A stretch of 64,000 nt of DNA, from NCBI RefSeq assembly GCF_009709675.1, contig NZ_WMLB01000023.1, positions 310,001-374,000 of the forward strand, in the 5' to 3' direction. Shown here piece after piece: positions 52,188 through 60,431 of this stretch (its first letter is position 1; the number at the start of each line of letters is the position of its first letter). The position numbers and the translations under genes were made by a program. This DNA comes from Agromyces bracchium. Its GTDB lineage: Bacteria > Actinomycetota > Actinomycetes > Actinomycetales > Microbacteriaceae. Below the pieces are notes generated by a model. The model was not told the origin of the DNA, searched no databases, and saw nothing but the letters and a program-made list of their open reading frames with translations.

Positions 52188-53906
52188 ATGCCAGAGCTCA
52201 CCGACGCCGACCGCATCGCCCGCGCCGAGGCGTGGATCGCACAGGATCCCGACCCCGAGACGCGCGAGGAGCTCGCCGCGATCGTCGCGCGCGTGCGCGA
52301 GGGGGATGCCGCGGCATCCGCCGACCTGGCCGACCGCTTCGACGCCCGGCTCGCCTTCGGCACCGCCGGCCTGCGCGGTGAGATCGCCGCGGGCCCGAAC
52401 CGGATGAACCGCGTGCTCGTGTCGCAGGGCGCCGCGGGCCTCGCCGCCCACCTGATCGAACGGGCGACGGATGCCGCGGCCCCGAGCGTCGTCGTCGGCT
52501 ACGACGGCCGCCGCAACTCCGAGGCGTTCGCGCGCGACGTCGCCGAGGTCATGGCGGGTGCGGGCGTGCGCGCCATCCTCCTCCCCCGCCTGATGCCGAC
52601 GCCCGTGCTGGCGTTCGCCGTCCGGCACCTCGACACGAGCGCCGGCGTGATGATCACCGCGTCGCACAACCCGCCGAACGACAACGGCATGAAGGTGTAC
52701 CTCGGCGGAGCCGACCAGGGCTCGCAGATCGTCGCTCCGGCCGACGCCGAGATCGCCGCGCAGATCGACCGGATCGCCGCGTCGACGACCGTGCCCGAGC
52801 TCCCGCGCGGTGCGTTCGAGACGGCGGACGAGTCCGTCGTCGACGCGTACGTGGCCGCGACGGCGGCCGTGGCATCCGCCCCCGCCGCACAGCCGCGTGT
52901 CGTCTACACGGCCATGCACGGCGTCGGATGGGAGACGATGCGCCGCGTGATCGAGGCGGCGGGCTTCGACGCGCCCTCGCTCGTCGCGGAGCAGATCGAG
53001 CCCGACGGACGGTTCCCGACCGTCTCGTTCCCGAACCCCGAGGAGCCGGGAGCGATGGACCTGTCGTTCGCGGCGGCGCGCGCCGCGCGCGCCGACCTCG
53101 TCATCGCGAACGACCCCGACGCCGACCGGCTGGCGGTCGCCATCCCCGACGCCTCCGATCCCGAGGGGTACCGGCGCCTGACCGGCAACGAGGTCGGGCT
53201 CCTCCTCGGCTGGCAGGTCGCCGAGCAGGTCGCGGCGGCGGGCGGCGAGGCGGGGGCGACGGATGCCGCGAGCGCACGCGGCACGCTCGCGTGCTCGATC
53301 GTCTCCTCCCCCGGCCTCGAGGCCGTGGCGCGAGCCCACGGCCTCGACTTCCGCGCGACGCTCACGGGATTCAAGTGGATCTCGCGGGCGCCCGAGCTCA
53401 GGTTCGGCTTCGAGGAGGCCCTCGGGTACCTCGTGAATCCCGAGACGGTCCGCGACAAGGACGGCATCTCGGCGGCGATCGCCTTCCTCTCCCTCGCGGC
53501 ACGGCTCGCGGCCGAGGGTCGCACGATCGCCGATCACCTCGACGACTTCGCCATGCGGTTCGGGTGCTTCGACTCGACGCAGGTCTCGATCCGCGTGACC
53601 GACCTCTCCCGCATCGCCGAGGTCATGGCGCGACTGCGCGCCGAGCCGCCGGTCGAGGTCGGGGGCATCCGCGTCGAGCGCATCGACGACCTCGCGGCCG
53701 GTGTCGACGGGTATCCGCCGTCCGACGTGCTCCGCCTCGTCCTCGAGGGCGATGCGCGCGTGATGGTGCGCCCGAGCGGAACCGAGCCGAAGCTCAAGGT
53801 CTACATCGACGCGGCCGCGAGCGAGGGCACGCTCGCGGAGCGCCGCGCCGCCGCATCCGACGCGGTGGGCCGGCTCGAGGCGGGGATGCGCGCGCTCGTC
53901 GCCTGA
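52188..53906 (+). CDS. Phosphomannomutase/phosphoglucomutase family phospho-sugar mutase
   Basis: 572 residues, the long PgmB/PmmB form. FGTAGLRGEIAAGPNRMNRV, the phosphoserine loop GVMITASHNPPNDNGMKVY (Ser of TASHNP), the metal site NDPDADRLAVAI, the sugar loop GFEEALGYLV and the phosphate-binding end VRPSGTEPKLKVYI are all present. It isomerises hexose (or deoxyribose) 1- and 6(5)-phosphates; next to PNP a phosphopentomutase role is possible. The GAGAGAAGG site precedes the ATG at 52188. The same neighbour pair (deoD-pmmB) exists in M. tuberculosis. Confidence 0.88.
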   Translation: MPELTDADRIARAEAWIAQDPDPETREELAAIVARVREGDAAASADLADRFDARLAFGTAGLRGEIAAGPNRMNRVLVSQGAAGLAAHLIERATDAAAPSVVVGYDGRRNSEAFARDVAEVMAGAGVRAILLPRLMPTPVLAFAVRHLDTSAGVMITASHNPPNDNGMKVYLGGADQGSQIVAPADAEIAAQIDRIAASTTVPELPRGAFETADESVVDAYVAATAAVASAPAAQPRVVYTAMHGVGWETMRRVIEAAGFDAPSLVAEQIEPDGRFPTVSFPNPEEPGAMDLSFAAARAARADLVIANDPDADRLAVAIPDASDPEGYRRLTGNEVGLLLGWQVAEQVAAAGGEAGATDAASARGTLACSIVSSPGLEAVARAHGLDFRATLTGFKWISRAPELRFGFEEALGYLVNPETVRDKDGISAAIAFLSLAARLAAEGRTIADHLDDFAMRFGCFDSTQVSIRVTDLSRIAEVMARLRAEPPVEVGGIRVERIDDLAAGVDGYPPSDVLRLVLEGDARVMVRPSGTEPKLKVYIDAAASEGTLAERRAAASDAVGRLEAGMRALVA

Positions 53907-53943
53907 TTCGGGCGCCAGCCGGGTTCGCGTCGCGCGACCGGCT

Positions 53944-53957
53944 CGCCGCGCGCGGCG
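53944..53957. terminator. GC palindrome between convergent genes
   Basis: CGCCGCGCGCGGCG is a perfect 14-base palindrome between the mutase stop (53906) and the PTS IIB stop (53985). It could form a short stem, but in such GC-rich DNA this is weak evidence. Confidence 0.3.
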
Positions 53958-53984
53958 CTCGCGCCACTCGTCGGCGTGCGCGCG

Positions 53985-54269
53985 TCAGCCGAGCGATGCG
54001 TCGAGCTTGCGCCCGATCTCCTCGACGTCGAAGTAGTTCTCCACCTCGATGATCTCCGCCCAGGTCCGGCCGAGCGCCTCGCGGACGCGGTCGGCGAGCT
54101 CCGTCGAGGTGAGCACCACCTGGGCGTCGGCCGCCGCCTCGCGGACGCCCGCGAGGTCGCTCGCCGTCACGTCGGCCGTGAGGCCGAGCCGGTCGAGCGC
54201 TCGCTCGGCATTGCCCTTCAGGATGGCCGAGGTGCCGACGCCGACGCCGCAGACCGCGACGATCCTCAT
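53985..54269 (-). CDS. PTS system IIB component (lactose/ascorbate type)
   Basis: 94 residues. MRIVAVCGVGVGTSAILKGN has the active-site Cys7 in the CG.G.GTS phosphate loop; VTASDLAGVREAAADAQVVLTS and EVENYFDVEEIGRKL complete a small Rossmann-like UlaB fold. It passes phosphate from IIA to an incoming sugar held by a IIC permease, which is absent here. ATG at 54269 overlaps the IIA stop by 4 bp. Confidence 0.82.
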   Translation of the reverse strand: MRIVAVCGVGVGTSAILKGNAERALDRLGLTADVTASDLAGVREAAADAQVVLTSTELADRVREALGRTWAEIIEVENYFDVEEIGRKLDASLG

Positions 54270-54751
54270 GACGGCGCCCCCGCGGCATCCGTCGCCGGGC
54301 GCCCCTCGCCCGCGACCCGCAGGACGCGTCGCACCTCGGCGGGGGTCGCGGCGTCGGCGATCCGGTCGGTGGCGTCGCGTTCGTTGAACACGTTCGCCAG
54401 GTCGGCGACGCTGGCGACGTGCTCCTCGGCGCTCGAGACCGCGAGGCCCAGGACGACCCGGACGGGATCGTTGTGCGGATGGCCGAACGCGACCGGCTCC
54501 GCGAGGGTCACGACCGACAGGCCGCTCCGGCGCACGTCGGGACCGGGACGCGCGTGCGCGAGCGCGAGCCCGGGAGCGATCACGATGTACGCGCCGAACT
54601 CCTCCAGTACGTCGATCATCCGGTCGGCGTACCCCGGCATCGTCGCTCCGGACCGGGCGAGCGCGTGCCCGGCGGCGCGGACGGCGTCTCGCCAGTCGGC
54701 GACCTCGGCGCGCAGCACGATCGCGTCGTCGGGGAGCGGTGGGAGGGTCAT
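54266..54751 (-). CDS. PTS system IIA component (mannitol/fructose/ascorbate type)
   Basis: 161 residues. IVLRAEVADWRDAVRAAGHA, TMPGYADRMIDVLEEFGAYIVIAPGLALAHARPG with the phosphorylated His of A(H)AR, and VVLGLAVSSAEEHVASVADLANVF match PTS EIIA type 2 (UlaC/MtlA-like). It accepts phosphate from HPr and hands it to the IIB encoded directly after. No IIC, HPr or EI gene lies in the window. It follows add by 116 nt. Confidence 0.82.
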   Translation of the reverse strand: MTLPPLPDDAIVLRAEVADWRDAVRAAGHALARSGATMPGYADRMIDVLEEFGAYIVIAPGLALAHARPGPDVRRSGLSVVTLAEPVAFGHPHNDPVRVVLGLAVSSAEEHVASVADLANVFNERDATDRIADAATPAEVRRVLRVAGEGRPATDAAGAPS

Positions 54752-54851
54752 CGATGTCCGTTCGGCGGGTGGATCTGGTGGAGCGGGTTCGGTGCGAACC
54801 GCAGGGAGGTCGGCGGGCTCGATCGGTCTCGCGTGCGGCGAGGGCGCGGTT

Positions 54852-54865
54852 CCGGGCCGGCCCGG
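54852..54865 (-). terminator. Palindrome CCGGGCCGGCCCGG after add
   Basis: A perfect 14-base palindrome 2 nt after the add stop (54868). It may end the add transcript before the PTS genes or act as a pause site; the loop would be tight. Confidence 0.35.
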
Positions 54866-54867
54866 GA

Positions 54868-55989
54868 TCAGGCTTCGTCGAAGCCGTCCTGGATCTGCTC
54901 GACGAGGTCTTCTCGGTCGTCGAGCGGGAGGAAGGCCGCCGCGGCGGCGTTGAGCTGGAACACCTCGAAGTCGTCGAGGTCGTAGCCGAACGCGTCGGAG
55001 AGCAATGCGAGCTCGCGCGTGAGCGACGTGCCCGACTGCAGCCGGTTGTCGGTGTTGACGGTGACTCGGAACCCGAGCTGGTAGAGCAGGTCGAAGGGGT
55101 GGTCGACCAGCTCATCGCCCCACGCCGCGATGGCGCCCGTCTGCAGGTTCGAGGACGGGCTCGTCTCGAGGGCGATCTCGCGGTCGCGCACCCACTGGGC
55201 GACCGGACCGAGCGAGACGTAGGTGTTCTCGTCGTCCTGGCGCTCGATCGTGAGGTCCTCGGCGAGTCGCACGCCGTGGCCGAGGCGGAGTGCCCGGCCG
55301 TCGAGCAGCGCGCTCCGGATCGAGTCGAGCCCGTCGGCCTCGCCCGCGTGCACGGTCACGGGCATGAAGCTGGTCGCGAGGAAGTCGAACGCGGTGCGGT
55401 GGCGGCTCGGCGGGAAACCGGCCTCGGCGCCCGCGATGTCGAAGCCCACGACGCCGCGGTCGCGGTGGCGCACCGCGAGTTCGGCGATCTCGAGTCCGCG
55501 GTCGGCGTGCCGCATCGCGGTGATGAGCTGGCCGACCCGGATGCGCGCGCCCTGCCGCCGCACGTCGTCGACGCCCTCGTCGAGGCCCGCCTGCACGGCC
55601 TCGACGGCCTCATCGAGCGAGAGCCCGCGACCCAGGTGCTGCTCGGGAGCCCAGCGGATCTCACCGTAGATCACGCCGTCCTCGGCGAGGTCGTTGACGA
55701 ATTCGCGCGCGACGCGTGCGAGCCCGTCGCGGGTCTGCATGACCGCGGTGGTCACGTCGAACGTCTTGAGGTACTCCACGAGCGAACCCGAGTCGGACTG
55801 GTCGGCGAACCATCGGCCGAGCTCGTCGGCCGCGGTCGCGGGGAGCTCGAACCCGATCTCGTCGGCGAGCTCGATGACGGTCTGCGGCCGCAGGCCGCCG
55901 TCGAGGTGATCGTGCAGCGAGATCTTCGGCAGCGACCGGATGTCGGTGCCGTCCCCCTCGATCCGGTATTCGGTCGCGTGCGTGTCCAC
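54868..55989 (-). CDS. add: Adenosine deaminase
   Basis: 373 residues. Zinc and substrate sites visible: LPKISLHDHLDGGLRP (HxH), MPVTVHAGEADG, LRLGHGVRLAED and VTVNTDNRLQSG, where the Asp of NTD is the last zinc ligand. It deaminates (deoxy)adenosine to (deoxy)inosine for PNP. The GTG at 55989 lies 6 nt after TATCGT (56001-55996), a leaderless start. It is downstream of deoA by 91 nt, with its own promoter. Confidence 0.94.
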   Translation of the reverse strand: MDTHATEYRIEGDGTDIRSLPKISLHDHLDGGLRPQTVIELADEIGFELPATAADELGRWFADQSDSGSLVEYLKTFDVTTAVMQTRDGLARVAREFVNDLAEDGVIYGEIRWAPEQHLGRGLSLDEAVEAVQAGLDEGVDDVRRQGARIRVGQLITAMRHADRGLEIAELAVRHRDRGVVGFDIAGAEAGFPPSRHRTAFDFLATSFMPVTVHAGEADGLDSIRSALLDGRALRLGHGVRLAEDLTIERQDDENTYVSLGPVAQWVRDREIALETSPSSNLQTGAIAAWGDELVDHPFDLLYQLGFRVTVNTDNRLQSGTSLTRELALLSDAFGYDLDDFEVFQLNAAAAAFLPLDDREDLVEQIQDGFDEA

Positions 55990-55995
55990 CCCACC

Positions 55996-56001
55996 ACGAT
56001 A
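55996..56001 (-). promoter_or_regulatory. -10 box TATCGT, leaderless add start
   Basis: TATCGT on the minus strand, 6-nt spacer, GTG 55989-55987. The same hexamer is the -10 candidate of the response-regulator operon at 44403-44398. Confidence 0.5.
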
Positions 56002-56080
56002 GCGGCGCGGCCCCTCGCCGAGGCAGGGAAATCCCTGCGTACGACGGCGTGCGACGCAACGGACGTGCGCGGCGACCCGG

Positions 56081-57382
56081 CTAGCGTCCGATGCGCTCCG
56101 CGATGAGCGGACCGCCGTCCTGGACGGCCGAACCGGCGTCGCCGATCTCCCAGGCGCCCTCGACGGCCTCGAGCGCACGGGCGAATCGGGCGGGCTCATC
56201 GGCGTGCAGGGTGAACAGCGGCTGTCCGGCGCGCACGACGTCTCCCGGCTTCGCGTGCAGGTCGATGCCCGCCGCGTGCTGCACCGGGTCCTCCTTGCGG
56301 GCGCGGCCGGCGCCGAGTCGCCATGCGCCGATGCCGAACGGCAGCGCCTCCTGGCGGACGAGCACGCCGTCGCGGTCGGCGATGACGACGTGCTGCTCCT
56401 TCGCGACCGGAAGCGGGGCGTCGGGGTCGCCGCCCTGCGCACGGATCGACGCGCGCCACGTGTCCATGGCCCGACCGTCATCGAGGGCGGCCTCGACGTC
56501 GGCGTCGGCGACGCCGGCGAGCTCGAGCATCTCGCGGGCGAGGGCGACGGTGAGTTCGCGGATGTCGGCGGGGCCGCCGCCGGCGAGCACCTCGACGGAT
56601 TCGCGGACCTCGTTCGCGTTGCCGATCGTGAGCCCGAGCGGGACGTTCATGTTGGTCAGCAACGCCGAGGTCGCGACGCCCGCGTCCTCGCCGAGCTCGA
56701 CCATCGTGCGGGCCAGCTCGCGCGAGCGCTCGATGTCCTGGAGGAACGCACCCGAGCCGAACTTGACGTCGAGGACGAGTGCGCCCGTCCCCTCGGCGAT
56801 CTTCTTCGACATGATGGACGACGCGATGAGCGGGATCGCCTCCACCGTCCCGGTGATGTCGCGCAGCGCATAGAGCTTCTTGTCGGCCGGAGCGAGTCCC
56901 GCCCCCGCCGCGCAGATCACGCCGCCCACGTCGCGCAGCTGCGCGAACATCTCCTCGTTGGACAGCTCGGCGCGCCAGCCGGGGATCGACTCGAGCTTGT
57001 CGAGCGTGCCGCCGGTGTGGCCCAGGCCGCGACCGGAGAGCTGGGGCACGGCGACACCGAACGATGCGACGAGCGGCATCAGCGGGAGCGTGATCTTGTC
57101 GCCGACCCCGCCCGTCGAGTGCTTGTCGGTCGTGGGCTTGCCGAGCGCCGAGAAGTCCATCCGCTCGCCGGATGCGATCATCGCCATGGTCATGTCGCGG
57201 ATCTCGCGACGCGTCATCCCGTTCAGGAAGATCGCCATGGTCATCGCCGACATCTGCTCGTCGGCCACGTACCCGCGGGTGTACGCGTCGACCAGCCAGC
57301 CGATCTGGTCGGTGGTCAGCTCGCCTCGATCGCGCTTGGTGCGGATCAGGTCGACGGCGTCGAAGGCCTCGACGGCGCTCAT
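56081..57382 (-). CDS. deoA: Thymidine phosphorylase
   Basis: 433 residues. FDAVDLIRTKRDRGELTTDQ, the phosphate loop TDKHSTGGVGDKITLPLMPL, GRGLGHTGGTLDKLESIPGW and DVKFGSGAFLQ are diagnostic of pyrimidine-nucleoside phosphorylases, which split thymidine/deoxyuridine to base and deoxyribose-1-P. ATG at 57382 overlaps the cdd stop by 4 bp, so cytidine deaminase products flow into this enzyme. Confidence 0.95.
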   Translation of the reverse strand: MSAVEAFDAVDLIRTKRDRGELTTDQIGWLVDAYTRGYVADEQMSAMTMAIFLNGMTRREIRDMTMAMIASGERMDFSALGKPTTDKHSTGGVGDKITLPLMPLVASFGVAVPQLSGRGLGHTGGTLDKLESIPGWRAELSNEEMFAQLRDVGGVICAAGAGLAPADKKLYALRDITGTVEAIPLIASSIMSKKIAEGTGALVLDVKFGSGAFLQDIERSRELARTMVELGEDAGVATSALLTNMNVPLGLTIGNANEVRESVEVLAGGGPADIRELTVALAREMLELAGVADADVEAALDDGRAMDTWRASIRAQGGDPDAPLPVAKEQHVVIADRDGVLVRQEALPFGIGAWRLGAGRARKEDPVQHAAGIDLHAKPGDVVRAGQPLFTLHADEPARFARALEAVEGAWEIGDAGSAVQDGGPLIAERIGR

Positions 57383-57798
57383 GCGGTCTCCCCCCGGTAC
57401 TCGGCGAGCTGACGCGGACCGAACGCATCGGGCAGCACCTCGTCGATGTTCTTCAGGCCCGAGACGGTCTCGAGGACCATGCCCTCCGCCGAGTGCTCGT
57501 ACAGCAGCTGGCGGCAGCGTCCGCATGGCATGAGGACGTTGCCGTGACCGTCCACGCAGGTGAATGCGACGAGCTTGCCGCCGCCCGACATGACGAGGGC
57601 GGAGACGAGCGAGCACTCGGCGCATAGGGTCACGCCGTACGAGGCGTTCTCGACGTTGCATCCGCTCACGACGCGGCCGTCGTCGGCGATCGCCGCGGCG
57701 CCCACGGGGAACTGGGAGTACGGGACGTACGCCTTCGCCATCGCCTCGCGGGCGATCTCGCGAAGGTGGCCCCAGTCGATCGACTGGTGGTCGGTCAT
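57379..57798 (-). CDS. cdd: Cytidine deaminase
   Basis: 139 residues. VPYSQFPVGAAAIADDGRVV, GCNVENASYGVTLCAECSLV and VLMPCGRCRQLLYE give the zinc Cys residues and catalytic Glu of the CAE..PCG.C motif. It converts (deoxy)cytidine to (deoxy)uridine. GAGGAG 8 nt before the ATG. The start is 15 nt after the permease stop, so it is the fourth gene of the nucleoside uptake operon that begins at 61969. Confidence 0.96.
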   Translation of the reverse strand: MTDHQSIDWGHLREIAREAMAKAYVPYSQFPVGAAAIADDGRVVSGCNVENASYGVTLCAECSLVSALVMSGGGKLVAFTCVDGHGNVLMPCGRCRQLLYEHSAEGMVLETVSGLKNIDEVLPDAFGPRQLAEYRGETA

Positions 57799-57813
57799 GA
57801 GGTGGCTCCTCGA

Positions 57814-59127
57814 TCAGGCTTTGATGTAGGGCTTGCCGGCTGCGGCGGGCCCGCGGACCTTGCCGACGAATCCGGCGACGGCGAGGATCGTGACGACGTA
57901 GGGCAGCATGAGCATGAACTCGCTCGGGACCGGGGATCCGATCACGGAGAGCGTGTTCTGCAGGTTCGAGGCGAAGCCGAACAGCAGGGCTGCGAGGGTC
58001 GCCCGGATCGGGTCCCACTGGCCGAAGATCACGGCGGCGAGGGCGATGAAGCCCGCGCCCGCGGTCATCTCCTTGTTGAACGCGCCGACCGCGCCGAGGG
58101 TGAAGAACGCGCCGCCGAAGCCGGCGATCGCGCCGGCGAGGGAGACGTTCCAGAACCGGGTGCGCGCGACGTTGATGCCCACGGTGTCGGCCGCGGTGGG
58201 GTGCTCGCCGACCGAGCGGAGGCGGAGCCCCCACCGGGTGTGGAACAGCCCGATGTAGACGGCCGCGATGATGACGTACATCGCGTACACGATGAGGGTC
58301 TGGCGGAAGAACATCGGCCCGATCAGCGGGATCTCGGACAGGATCGGGATCGGGATGCGCTGCAGCCGCGGCGGCGAGTTCAGCAGGGCCGCGTTCGGGG
58401 CGAGGACCTGGGAGAACAGGAAGCTGGTCAGTCCGATCACGAGCACGTTCAGCACGACGCCGACGATGACCTGGTCGACGAAGTACTTGATCGAGAACGC
58501 GGCGAGCACGAACGCGACGAGCACGCCCGAGATGGCGGCGGCGAACAGGCCCACGATCGGGCCGAGCCACTGCTGCCCGATCACGGACGCGACCACGGCG
58601 GAGGTGAACGCGCCGGCCAGGAGCTGGCCCTCGATGGCGATGTTGATCACGCCGACCCGCTCCGAGATGACACCGCACAGGGCGCCGAAGATCAGCGGCA
58701 CGGACAGGCTGAGCGCGCCGGCGAGCAGGCCCGGCAGCGGGATCACCGGGGTGCGGGCGCCCGCGGCGGCCCAGGTGAGGAACGCGATCAGTCCGATCAC
58801 GGCGAAGATCACGACCACCCAGAGCGGCACGCGCCGCTTGGCGCGCACGAGCGCCGCCGCGGCGACCGTGATCGCGGTGAGCAGAGCGATGCAGGTCCAG
58901 GTCGTGACCGGCCCGTTGAGGGTGACCTCGGGGATCTGGATGAGGTCGTTGCCGGCCGAGAGCCGGAACGTCGCGTCGCCGGAGTGCCGGGTCGTGAGGA
59001 AGAGCACCGCGAGCAGGGCGGTGATCACCGCGAACGAGATCGGCGCCTTCCAACTGAGCACGGTGGTGCTGTCGAGCGCCTGCTCCGTGGGAGTCGCGGT
59101 GGCGTGGTGCTGGCTGGGAGCGGTCAC
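57814..59127 (-). CDS. Nucleoside ABC transporter permease (NupQ/YufQ-like)
   Basis: 437 residues with about ten helices; the conserved BPD_transp_2 core is PLIFGALCGVISERVGVINIAIEGQLLAGAF and LRSVGEHPTAADTVGINVARTRFWNVSLAGAIAGFGGAFF. The ISERVGVINIAIEG segment is diagnostic of the second permease of BMP-type nucleoside transporters. An N-terminal extension of about 110 residues includes extra helices. GTG at 59127 overlaps the other permease by 4 bp. Confidence 0.9.
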   Translation of the reverse strand: MTAPSQHHATATPTEQALDSTTVLSWKAPISFAVITALLAVLFLTTRHSGDATFRLSAGNDLIQIPEVTLNGPVTTWTCIALLTAITVAAAALVRAKRRVPLWVVVIFAVIGLIAFLTWAAAGARTPVIPLPGLLAGALSLSVPLIFGALCGVISERVGVINIAIEGQLLAGAFTSAVVASVIGQQWLGPIVGLFAAAISGVLVAFVLAAFSIKYFVDQVIVGVVLNVLVIGLTSFLFSQVLAPNAALLNSPPRLQRIPIPILSEIPLIGPMFFRQTLIVYAMYVIIAAVYIGLFHTRWGLRLRSVGEHPTAADTVGINVARTRFWNVSLAGAIAGFGGAFFTLGAVGAFNKEMTAGAGFIALAAVIFGQWDPIRATLAALLFGFASNLQNTLSVIGSPVPSEFMLMLPYVVTILAVAGFVGKVRGPAAAGKPYIKA

Positions 59128-60431
59128 TTCGCCGCCACCTCCTCCGTGCGTGCGGTTCGGTTTCGCTTCTTCGGCTTCGACCCCGGTTGCGGCAACCGGA
59201 AGATCGCGCGCACCAGCGGCGGGGCCGCGATGAAGAGCACGATCAGGGACTGGACGACGAGGACGATGTCGATGGGCACGCCCTCGGCGGCCTGCATCGA
59301 GAAGCCGCCGGCCTTGAACGCGCCGAACAGGATGCCGGCCGCGAGGATGCCCCACGGGTTCGACCCGCCGAGCAGCGCGACCGTGATCGCGTCGAACCCG
59401 ATGCCGGCGTCGATGCCGGAGGAGAACCCGGTCGTGACGGTGCCGAGCACCTGGTCGACCCCGGCCAGGCCCACCAGGGCGCCGGAGATCAGCATGCCGT
59501 ACACGTACATGCGGTTGACGTTGATGCCGGCGACCCTGGCGGCCTTCGGGTTCAGGCCCACGGCGCGGAACTGGAAGCCCAGGCTCGAACGGTCGAGGAT
59601 CCACCACACCAGGACCACGCACGCGATCGAGAGGATGAACCCGAAGTGCAGGTTGAACTGCGGTCCGAGCAGGTCGAAGAAGATCGCCGTGTCCTTCATC
59701 GGCGGGGTCTTCGGGTTGTTCGTGCCCGGCGCCTGCAGCAGTCCCTGGGTGCGCAGCATCCACGACACCAGGTAGAGGGCGACGTAGTTCAGCATGATCG
59801 TCACGATGACCTCGTGCGCGCCGGTGCGAGCCTTCAGCAGGCCCGCGATCCCCGCCCACAGCGCGCCCGCGACGATGCCCGCGATCGTCGCGACGATCAT
59901 GTGCACCGGGAACGGCAGGTCGAACGAGAAGGCCACCCAGCCGGCGGCGGATGCCGCGAGCAGCATCTGTCCGCGACCACCGATGTTGAACATGCCGACC
60001 CGGAACGCGAGGCCCACGCCGAGGCCCGCGGCGATCAGGGGCGTCGCGAAGTTCAGCGTCTCGGTCAACGGCCGGATGCCGGACACGAAGTCGGGCCGGC
60101 GGAAGTTGTACACCGCGCCCTGGAACAGCGCCGAGTACGCGCCGGCGACCGAGTCCCAGATCGCGACGAACGTGTCGCCCGGGCGGGCGAAGAAGTAGCC
60201 GGACGCCGCCTGCACCCGCTCGTCGGTGAAGGCGATCATGATCGCACCGACGGCGAGGGCCAGCAGGACCGCCAGCACCGAGATGATCGCGTTGCCGGTC
60301 GCGATCTCGCGCAGCGCCTGCTGCCAGCGCGAGGGTTCCTCCGGCTCGGGCTCCTTCTCGATCACCGGCTCGTCGGGCGGCACCTGCGCGCCGGTCTCGA
60401 GCGCGACGTCGGGATCGTTGCGGTCGCTCAT
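59124..60431 (-). CDS. Nucleoside ABC transporter permease (NupP/YufP-like)
   Basis: 435 residues, about nine to ten helices. An acidic cytoplasmic start (to residue 38) is followed by the permease core with LNFATPLIAAGLGVGLAFRVGMFNIGGRGQMLLAASAAG, FNIGG.GQ being the family signature, and FRAVGLNPKAARVAGINVNR before the coupling helix. It forms the channel with the other permease. ATG at 60431 overlaps the ATPase stop by 4 bp. Confidence 0.9.
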   Translation of the reverse strand: MSDRNDPDVALETGAQVPPDEPVIEKEPEPEEPSRWQQALREIATGNAIISVLAVLLALAVGAIMIAFTDERVQAASGYFFARPGDTFVAIWDSVAGAYSALFQGAVYNFRRPDFVSGIRPLTETLNFATPLIAAGLGVGLAFRVGMFNIGGRGQMLLAASAAGWVAFSFDLPFPVHMIVATIAGIVAGALWAGIAGLLKARTGAHEVIVTIMLNYVALYLVSWMLRTQGLLQAPGTNNPKTPPMKDTAIFFDLLGPQFNLHFGFILSIACVVLVWWILDRSSLGFQFRAVGLNPKAARVAGINVNRMYVYGMLISGALVGLAGVDQVLGTVTTGFSSGIDAGIGFDAITVALLGGSNPWGILAAGILFGAFKAGGFSMQAAEGVPIDIVLVVQSLIVLFIAAPPLVRAIFRLPQPGSKPKKRNRTARTEEVAAK

